Assembly: GCA_029706075.1 (NCBI GenBank) | Contig: JAINUG010000305.1 | Location: 124,001 to 188,000, forward strand | Source of the DNA: Aldrovandia affinis | Lineage: Eukaryota > Chordata > Actinopteri > Notacanthiformes > Halosauridae | DNA: 64,000 nt | Direction of reading: 5' to 3' | Shown: positions 16,620 to 27,000 of the stretch, one piece after another | Layout of the letters: each line of letters begins with the position of its first letter | Position numbering within the stretch: position 1 is the stretch's first letter | Notes under the pieces: model-generated | What the model was told of the DNA's origin: nothing | Seen by the model: only the letters and a program-made list of their open reading frames with translations | The model's database searches: none | Made by a program: the position numbers and the translations under genes

Positions 16620-16761
16620 ACAGCGTCTTACTAAACCACTGTTCCCATCAGCCATCAGTTCCAGGAAATGACATCTATCCGGACTTCCGCCATACTCCAT
16701 TTTTCCACCAGTACTCCATTTTCGTCAGAGAAATAGGTTGGGTGATAGAAGAAAGGAAAAG
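16620..16761 (+). promoter_or_regulatory. rbm6: Inferred rbm6 promoter and non-coding exon 1
   Basis: The stretch 16,681-16,693 (ggacttccgccat) combines an ETS-type CTTCCG core with a YY1-like GCCAT, a pairing typical of TATA-less housekeeping promoters. About 70 bp further on, 'gaaaggaaaag' is followed by an excellent donor (GTGAGT at 16,762). That fits a short 5'-UTR exon ending at 16,761 and splicing to the acceptor at 18,020. The start site itself is inferred. Confidence 0.45.
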
Positions 16762-18020
16762 GTGAGTCCCGTTGCTTGCTTTTTAAATTACATTCGTTGT
16801 CCAGATATACCGTTGAATTTCGAAGTATATTCAATATTATTCTGAATATTGTTAATTCACCCTAAAACCTCATATAACTCGCCTAGCAGAGATACTAACA
16901 TGGCGAGCTTGCTAACCTTGATATATGCGCGGTGTTATATCCAGCCTGCACCATACGTAATGGTAACGTTAGCTAAAAAAAAAAACGAACATAAAGCATT
17001 CCACGATTTGAATCTCCCCGTCAACTTGTTTACTCGTAATACTGTCATTGGCTTACGAACTAATCCAATTCCTCACAATATGAGAGTTAACATTAGCTAG
17101 TGCCATTTATTTATTGGACATCGAATTCTAATTTGTGGCTAGCAAGCTAACGTTGGCAACGTTTCGTAGCTAAGTAACGTTCGCTATACAGTTTATGGAC
17201 CGTCCAGTGTGATAACCGTGCAATGCATGGCATATTGGCTGATTAGTTAGCCAAGGACGTTTTGTAGATGGCTTGCAATATAGCTAGCTAGCTGATTAGA
17301 TTACAATCAAATGCAAGTTCGGTATCTATGCGTCATCTGCGTTAGCAGAGGCTACCTTTATTGAGCTGTCATTCTCCAGTAAACTTAATTACAAAATCCA
17401 GTGCGACATAGTTTTCCTGCTTTTTCATCCGTACGTTTGAATCCATGTAAGTGGCCATTGATACCCTGCATTATAGCTATTGCTAATTAGTAGCTAGGTG
17501 TACATCGTTACAGTGTGAGTATGTATATTGCTAGCTAGTATACACATATAGCTATACGCTCTGTGCACTTTTGCCAAACAACAACCGGAAAAATAATAAA
17601 GAAACTATTCAGAATTAAGAAAAATAACGGACAGACAGGAATGACCTCATGACCCATCCATGTGACCTCTAGCCTAAATTTAATCAATAAATACGTTTTA
17701 CTCTTGTTTTCCCTGTAAATTGTATTTCTCAGATTTGTCAGCTGTCGTGAAGACTAAACTCTGACCAATAAGAATATATAAAGCATAAACATTCAGGTAT
17801 ATGTGGGCATTGCCTGTGAGCACTGATCTGACCTCAGTTTCGCGTTTTTCTTAATTATGGTCATGGTTTAGATTTGAGTAGTTGGGTATCAGGGGGAACT
17901 CCTGCCTCTAGCGGATCACAACATTCAACTCTGGCACAGTAAATGTCTACAAATGTTCAGTATGATATTTATTTATTCATACTAGTAATGTGCTGTTAAC
18001 CTGCATCCTTTCCCATACAG
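16762..18020 (+). other. rbm6: rbm6 intron 1
   Basis: Runs from GTGAGT to CATACAG. AT-rich, with many 'gctagc' words ('atagctagctagctgattag'). The 83-codon ORF at 16,849 has no recognisable content. I see no repeat family here. Confidence 0.5.
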
Positions 18021-18067
18021 ACGCCACCTGCAGGTGTAGGTAACTTCCCTGCAGACATTCGAAGATC

Positions 18068-21000
18068 ATGTGGGATAATCCACGACCAGGTCCACGTGGA
18101 GGGCCACCCTTTCGGTAAGAGAATCATCAGGTGGAAAAACGGCGACCGCGCCTATTACAAAACACCGTCCCCGCGTAATAGAATCAGTGCGGGTGAGTTT
18201 TTGGTTGTGTTTAGACAGGCTGTGCTTGCTTTCGTTGCAGTGGGGACCCTCGGGGAGAGATGTTTGAAGGCAGAGACTGTCCCGTCCCAGAGTTCAGAGG
18301 AAGAGATGTGAAACCCATGGGGCACAGGCCTCCCGATAGGCCCCCTCTGGACATGAGGCGGTTCGATCGTCCTGGCGATATGAGGGCCAGGGAAATGGAA
18401 CCCTTAGACATACGGGGGAGAGAAACGCATAGGGACTTCTTCAGGCCAGGGGATGAGGCTGATGCTGGCATGAGAAGGAGATATGACATGGAAGTGAGGA
18501 ACAAGTTACAAGGCCCGCCGGACTTCATGGGGCCTGGCAGGCACCCTTTAGATATTGGAGGAAGGGACATGAATCCCAGAGGGTTGAGAGAGCCAGATGA
18601 TGGGTTCATGGGTGCTCGAGAGAGGGATAGATTCCGCATGGATATGCCAGGATTCAATGAACCTCCCATGGACTCTCGCAGAAGGCTTCCCATGGACATT
18701 CTCAATAGAGATGAGGGCTTTCGAGAAATGCATGACCGAGAGAGACCCCGAATGGGTATGGAAGACATAGATGGACTCAGCATGGACATGCCTCCAAGAG
18801 AGAGGGAGATTATAGACTTTGATAGGAGAGGTGGAGCCCCGAATCCCAGGGGAAGATTTGAATCTGATGTGGACTTCAGAAATCGTATTCGGCCCTCAGC
18901 TGAGTTTAGGGAAAGGGACAGATCTCCCCTGAGCTTCGGGGAAAACGATGGGGTTCCGATGGACGCCAGGGGAAGGCCCGACTTGGCCCCAGACTTCGGG
19001 GGCCTGAACAGACCCAAGTTCAGGGCTGGAGAGGGAAACTTCAGAGAAATGGAGTTTCCCGAGCAAAGAGAACCGCCCATGGGTTTCCGGGGCAGAGAAG
19101 AGAAACCGCATTCTGAAGAGTGGCACGGCAGGGACATGCGGGACCGAGGGCCCTTCCCGCCCCATATGAAGGGAACTCCACCATTCCCCAAGGGCAGGGA
19201 GAGATTTCCTCCAGCCAGAGGCAGGGAAGGCGATTCGGGCCCTGGGGAGGCTGCAGATTTCCCAGGAAGGGAAAGGCCTCCTCCCCCGGAATTCCCCATG
19301 GAAAAGGACGGATCTTTTGGCTTCCCTCGTCCTGGAAGGGAGGCCATGGACTCCCACGGCTGGGAAAGGAACGCTCCCCCAGATCACTTTGCCGGGAGAG
19401 ATCTCCCCCCGTTTGGCCGTAAGGGCCCGCAGGAAGGCCCACACATGGAGCCCCCGCTGTTGAGCACCCCAAACCGAGAGAGCGAGCCCAAGCGCTGGTC
19501 CAGGGACCAGGACCCCAAACAAAACCAGAACCAGATCCCACCGCCCCGAGGCAGACCGCCCTACCTCAGAGGACCGGAACCTGCCCTGGGGAAGAGCCAG
19601 TCAGCCCAAGACCACAGTGGCCCGGAGGGTCACCCACCCTTTGGAGAGCCAAAGGACCTGCTGGCCAAACCAGGACAAGAGGGAGTGAAGGAGGAGTTCC
19701 CGGAGAACAGCGGCAGCGACTGTAGAGACCAGGACTACAGAGACATTGATTATCGAACAGGCTCGGGGCGCACCTACGATTACGAGAGCAGGGAGCAGCT
19801 TGGAGCGGAAAAGCCTCCAAAAGAAGCCAGCAAGCCACTCCAACCCCCGAGGTTCAATGATTCGCCTTCTCAGGTTAGTCACCCAGATGATTTTGAGCAA
19901 TTTGTGTGATGACCAGTCACCCTGATCCTGCCCCAGAAAAATAAATAAAACCCTAAAAAGAAACCAAAACTAAATAAGTTAAAGTATGTAGTCGCTCATT
20001 TAAATGATATCTTTAATGCAAATGTATTTTGTTTGTTCTAATTGAAAAATAGTTGACCTGTAACACATTTTCCAAGACATTAAGTAATCCCTTCAGTTTC
20101 CCCACAAGTTTCATACTTGTTTAAGAGACTAGCATTCTGATGGTATTTCTTCATTTTCTCTTCTCTCGTGAATTTTCGTTCAAAGGATCAAGATTACAGG
20201 AGTGCATCTGTGAAGAAAGATGTCTCAAACACCATCTCCATTACAGGAATTCCCAAAACTGCCACAATGGAGCAGGTATGAATGACATGACATTTTCAGT
20301 ATGACATGCATATCTGCGATTTACCAGTGAACCCCTCCTCTTGCTTTTCAAGACCGTTCATAATACTGGATGCATTGACCTCTTAAACATCCATCTGTTT
20401 CCTGCTGTATTATAAGAGGTGAAGCATCTCTTCCTTTATTTTTATTTTTTTAATACATTTTTTTTTTTTTCTTCTTGCAGATCCTTGGTGCCTTTGCAGT
20501 CCGTGATGGCGTTCCCATGCAGGGCATGAAAATAAAGAACGTTGTTCCAGGTGAGAGCTCACTGCCGATGAGAAACCATACGACATGTATAACGAAACGC
20601 AGGCCATTCCGCCGAGCACATTTCGAATCGCACGCAAATTTCTGAGACTTCCAGGATCGATCTTAACGCCGATCGTAGAGGTGTCCCTTACCGGAACCTT
20701 GTCGGCATGACTGATTCAAGGAGCCGGAGGCACTAAAACGGAGATTACCTTGCCCTCCCTTGACGTCCTGACATGGAAACGTCCATGCAAATGTTGTATG
20801 TGATACGTTCCTCAGTGAGAGTTGCCAAAATGTCACTACAAATGATATCTGGACTCCTGTTCATACATTTTCAGTGTCACAGAAGACCCAGCGCAAATCG
20901 GTTGTTTACAGTTCTTAAACCACTTTTCCTTCCTCTGCTTGTTACGCTCTAATCAAATAAGGCCTTATTTTCCTATACAACTGAAAGCTCTTACCTTTGA

Positions 21001-24000
21001 CTAAATAAGTACATGTTTGCCATGGTCCATACAGACTTCTGGATTGGCTTCATCAGTGCCTAATGCCATCTGGTGCTCTTGCCATTGGTTTCTTCTTCAT
21101 CTTTTTATAAACCCATTGGGCAGCAGTTTCCTTCATGCCACCTGGGTATTCACGTTCATCCAGAGACATATCGGCCACCAGGTTCTTTTGATTGCCTTTG
21201 TTCAGATGCCACCTACATGAGATCAATGTAGCTCAAGAAGCACCAAGTTAAGGTGCAGCCAATATCCCTTTGAAGTCAGAGAAAGCCGAAAAACTCTCCG
21301 TGCCAATTGATTCGGCGACACTTGGCCATTTAAATTCGTATTCTGTTCATTGAGAGGCACTACTCTTAATCGTTTACTTTAGCAGGCAGCTAGAATGCAT
21401 TGTATGTTATACTGTAATTAATGCCTTGCAGAACATTGATTAAAACACATCTGCCATTTTATATGATTTAAAAACAGTATCTACAAGGCCATATTACACA
21501 TTTACAATAAATATATACGTAAGATATACAGGTAACTATCAAAATAAAGGAAATCCCAACATAAAGTGTCTTAATAGGGTCTTGGACCACCAAAAGTTGC
21601 CAGAACAGCTTTAATGCACCCTGGCATGGATTCTACAAGTGCATGGAACTCTTGGAGGGATGCAACACCATTCTGCCAAGAGAAAATCCATCATTTGGTG
21701 TTTTGGTGGTGGTGGTGGTGGTGGAAACCGCTGTCTATGGCGCCTCTCCAGTATCTCCAGATCTGGTGACTAAGATGGCCATGGCATATGGTTTACATTG
21801 TTTTCATGCTCATCAAACCATTCAGTGGCCACCTGTGCCATATGGATGGGGGCAATGTCATCCTGGATAGAAATGCTCCGATCACTATAGGATGAAGGTG
21901 ATCACTCAGAATGGCTTTGTCTTTATTGGCGTTTACCTTGTCCTCAAAGGGATTAAGTGGACCTAAACCATGGCATTAAAATACACCCCACCACCAGGGG
22001 CCTCCCGGGTGGCGTAGTGGTAGAACGTCCGATGCTGCCCACTGCGACTGGGGTTAAATTCCACCCCAGGGAGGGAAGCCAATACGAGCTCACTGCATAC
22101 AAGAGTGATCCTGTGTGTTACGATGACCGTGGCGGGTGCTGGCTCGGAGGAGGCAGTGCAGCGCTCACTACTGGTCTCAGGACTACGGCAGCGACCTCTC
22201 ATACGAGGGAGGGGATAATTAAGATGAAAAAGAGAGGGTGTAATTGGCAGCTAAAATTAGGGAATAAAAAGCATTAAAATAATAATTAAATAATATATAT
22301 TTTTAAATGCACTTCACCACATAACAGCTGCCAGAACCCTTCACCCTTATGTTTCCTTTATTTTGGCAGTTACCTGTATATAACTGAGACACAGAAATTT
22401 GCATTTTGAAGTTTCTTTCTCAAGTCAGTAACATGTGACAGTTCATAACTGTCAGGTAGCTGGAGCACCTGAGCTGGAGCAGCATTGAGGATGGATTGCA
22501 AGTCCTTCAGCAATTCTTAAGCTCTTATTTTTTATCTCTATTTTTCACTAACTGAATTTCGACTTTACTATTCAGTTGTGCCATTTGCAACCGACTTGCT
22601 TGTTAGTAAAACTACAGTGCTAATTTCATTAGCTAGTTAGTGACACACTCTGGTTTGAGTAAATCCAGATAATCCTGCGTTAAAACCACAACAGATGTCT
22701 TGTTTCCAGCTATGTGAAAGGTCTCTTAAAACGGTAATTTTAAACCAAATACATTACATTCACTATAGTAACAGCTAAGAATGACAGTGGGGACTAACAT
22801 TTTGCCTTGTCCCAAATGGGCTTATTCAAATGAAGTTTCCAATCCATTTTTATCTTGATCACTTTTTGGCTGTTCTCATTTCTCCAAATTCGAAGTTCCA
22901 CTGTTCAAATGTTATAGGTGCTTATTTCTAGATCGAATTGCTTGGTCATTTCAAAAGATATTGCAGACAAATCTGCACCGTAGAATTAAAAGCAAGTTAC
23001 TTAGTGCTCTTCAGGATACAAACGTACAACAGTCGATTATTTTTCTCTCACCTGTAAATTTTACCTATGCTCTTCATTGTACACAATAATAATGTATAGT
23101 ATTGCATCAATTTACAATTTTTTCAGAGGTCAACTGGAATTCAACACCACAGCCTAAAAAGTATTTAGAATGCATCCGTTTCCATTTATCCAGCATTCGT
23201 TCAAATGCTAGTTTCAGCACAGCAGTTATAGTTGCGAGTGCATGACCATAAATTGATCAATTAATTTGCAGTGGGCAGCTCTGAAGCAGGTCAGGGTATC
23301 TTTTTTTCCCCATTCAGAGGTTTGAGCGATGTTGCACATTTCCGTACGCTGTCAGAAATCAGTTTGCGATGTGCTTGTTACTGGCATGATGTGTGAGTCG
23401 GGTAATGGGTTTAGAGTCAGATCGCAGCAGTATCCAGAACACAGAGACGCATGGGGGACATGGACTGCGAAACATTATGGGCATAGATGGCTACGGACTG
23501 GATGCTAAAGATATGAAGACTTCTCATATGTAGCTGGTACTAATACATGGTTTTATGGTTTTAGAGGGCTTGAAATGTGTCTTAATGAAGAAAACTGTGT
23601 TAGGCCAGTTGGGACTGGTTGAGTGAAGCGCAGAACATCCTCAAGTGCCATGGGGAGGGCGGTTTGATTGCATTCTCCAACCTATTAAAACGAAGCATAC
23701 GACCTCTACGCCTACATAACTGTTCTTTCCTCTCGTTGTATATGCTGTTCTGTATCTGTTTTGGTTTTTTTTGTTGTTGTTTTTTTCATTTGGCAACTGT
23801 TCACTTTACTGGCATTGACTAACACAGATCCATCTGTATTTTAAATGCTGTCCCCAGGTTACAGCTACGATACGGCCTATGTGGAGTTTTTAAACCTCGA
23901 GGATGCTGTCCACTTCATGGAGTCCAACCAGGTGGCCCTTCCTCGTCGCTCTACAACTGCTGTCTCATCGGGCAGGAAGACGGCCTGGGCTGGGGGCGGG

Positions 24001-27000
24001 GGGCGGGATCTGGGAAGGGGTGGTGGGGAAAAGGGTGTGGTCATGTCCATTTAAGGGCTTACTACGGGAGGGGAGGTGACATTGTTTGTGGGACGTGTGA
24101 GTTGAAAACGTTCTGGTGTCAAGTCTTGCAACGAATGCGGTTCGTAAGGCGCTGCGGCTTAGCTCGTCTCGTCGAGACATTGAATAATTAATTAATGCGT
24201 TTGGGCGTTTTTTTTGCGAGAGGTAGTGGTTTTTGTGATGCATTCTGCTTCTATATATAAACATATGTAGACCAGAGGAATTCTTTGGAGAATCTGCTTT
24301 GATGTGCACAGCTTTTCTCCAGAATACACTAGTTCTTGAAAATAGTCAATGTAAATTCATCATAAAAGGCATCTTTAGTGCATTAAAAGCATGTGGGCTT
24401 TGAAGTATAGACAAGTTTTTCCCCTAAAGCTAAAGATGATTTGATCTGAAAGTTACTTTTCCAACGGTCTAAATATGGCATGCATATTTTTATGTTGAAA
24501 ATCACTTTGGTATATATTGTCAGGGAACACAGAGGGGCATGTTTTAGGTTTGATTTAAACATTACAGCATGGCAATTTGTCGGTCGTTTGTATTAAACCT
24601 GGATGGATTTGTAGTGCAAGTCGTCTTGGCTCTGATACAGTAGGGCTTGTTTGATCCATTGAAGAAGATGAGATTGTGGGATTTCTTTTGATGAATGATT
24701 AGATGAGAAGTCACTGAGATGCACAAAGAGAAGTTGAAAGCCTGAGTGTCTTTGTGAATGTCTGATTTATTTCATTAATCTGTTCTGTCAGTGTCCCTCA
24801 AGGTTTGTGGTCCTTTCTGATGTCTTTTAATTCCCTAGCTGCGTGTGGCGATAGAAATGAGCTGACTTATTGATGGATACCTGACAGAGGAGTCTGTTTC
24901 AAATGCGAAGGCTTGAGGTTGTGCTGTTAAAGAGTGTTTGAATCTTCGTAATCCCTGGTGAAAGGTGCCATTTCACAACTGAAAAGTACAAGATTTTTGG
25001 GTACATTACGATCACGCAGCAAACGTATAATCAAAAAACAGGTGGGGAATTCCTAACGACTATGATGATACTCCTGTTTGCACTGTTAGTTGAATAGTAA
25101 GTAAACCATCTTTGGGAAGTTCTCTCCCTGTGCTCTACACTTTGTTAAATCAGAGGTCATGTCAATTCACCCCTTTGTCATTGCAGATTCTTCAGTTTGA
25201 ATGTTCTTAATGCGAATGGGCCAGTCTGTATATGGTTAGCAATCGGCTATAGAGACTGGAAATACGGCTCATTGCACTGTGACCTTAGTGGTAATGGGTT
25301 TGAATTCTGTCACTGCACCCTTGAGCTAGGTACATCCCCTTTGCTCAACGAGCTGAGTAATTAATACATGTGAACGATGCAACATTGTAAGCAATGTAAG
25401 TTTGCCCTTGAGCTCTAACGGTTTCTGCCGAGAAAGCATACGCTGTAAAATGAGTATTAACACAGGTAAGGAGGCCGCTTCGGAAACCCGCGCCGCCCGT
25501 GTCGATGCTGAACAGGATTCTCTTCCCAGTGCCGCCTCCAATCAGAACCCGCAGATTCCACTCTTCCAGTTCGTTCTGTTCCGTAAGCGTTTTCCCGGTG
25601 CCGGACCACGATCGGTTACCTTTCAGATCACCCTGATGGCGTTACGGTTCAGCGACACCGGTAAAACTCCAGACCTCCACAGAACACGTGCTATCGCTTC
25701 ATTTCTCGCCGCTCCGGGCCGAAGGGGCTTTTCCCATCCCCTTCTCGAGTGTGTCTTTCACTTCTCAAGAGTTTTGTGGTTCTGCGGCCGGAGCACATTC
25801 AACGGTGCTTTCTTGCCAGGCCTTCGTCATCTTAAATCGTCTTTAAGTTTCATGCAGCGGTTCGCCGACCTTATGCCTGGTCTGTAGGCCTCCCTACTTT
25901 CAGAACCTTCACCCATCATCTCTTTGGGGTCGATCATTCCTGTCTTTTAAAACCCCTGATGTCCTCGTCTTCCAAGGAACTCTCTCTGACGGGGTTTGCG
26001 AACACGACAACTTAACAACCCGTTGACTTTTTCCCACTTGGTATAACTGGATCCATTGCCGTGGTTCTGATGGACTTGTATCTGATCCAGTCAGATCAAA
26101 ATTGAAGCAATTGGGAGCCAACTCATGACCTCTTTCAGAGCAAAAATAACTTGTTGTACTTTGCACAGGCCTCTTCAAAGGTTCATTGAATCGAATGGTC
26201 TTCTGGTTTATCAGGGGAAGTTGACTCACATTCCGATCCGGTTTGGTATGCTATCAGAGCCTCTGGTGTCGCAGGGAGGCACGTGAATTCTTCTCTGAAA
26301 CTAACGGTGCGCTAATGGGTGCGTCAGTGCATTAGTCTCCGCTCAGCCTCCGAGGATTGGGCTGACTGTGACGAATCGCCACTCTTTCTGTAACAGATTT
26401 ATTGAGAGCTGAAAACTAAATGAGGATGCAGTGCTGCTCTAAAATGGGTCATTTGTCTCTTCCCTGCTGTGTGAACCAGTCCTCATTAATCAATAGCGGC
26501 GAAGTAACGCTTCTCAACAGGCCGCAATTATTCTGAGAATGAGCAAATCATTGAGTTAGTAAAGAATCATGCTCGTGTGCATCGTTATACATTTGGAAAT
26601 GGCATCAAAGGTAGATTTTTTAAATATTTCTGGTTTGGTTTAAGAGCATATGCCTCTCTTTTTAAGTGTTGTCATTCAAATACTGAATCTTTTTATTCGG
26701 CAGCAATTCGTGTTCATAAGCAATGTTATTCTTTTTTTTGTCCCAAAACGATTTGGGTTACCAGTTTCCGGAACACACCATGGTTGCCATGGGCAGCATG
26801 TGTGGAACGCTTGTTGTTGAGGTATTAAAAATAAGCCAAATAGCATTTCTTTCTCTGATGCGAAACGGCATGGCAAAGAATGATCGGTTTTAAGAACTTA
26901 ATTTTGCCGTTATTTCTTTGTTTTGTCATGGGATTTTTTTCCAAACCTATGGGATATTGTTTCTTAAGTATAGACCATACGTAGAAATCCTTGAATGTTC

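Larger units (their letters stand above)
20551..23857 (+). other. rbm6: rbm6 intron 4
   Basis: A 3.3-kb intron inside RRM1. It carries a Tc1-type element with a nested SINE (21,525-22,380). The rest is unique AT-rich sequence with no coding signal that I can support. Confidence 0.7.

Noticed and set aside
18211-19347. 378-codon ORF on the minus strand opposite rbm6 exon 2
   Set aside because: Antisense shadow of the Arg/Gly/Pro-rich coding exon. The Ser/Gly/Leu/Pro composition is what its reverse complement must give, and there are no domains or splice partners.
25402-25887. 161-codon ORF in rbm6 intron 5
   Set aside because: No known motif, no splice logic with rbm6, opposite-strand ORF overlaps. 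Its length is compatible with chance in a GC-richer intron stretch.
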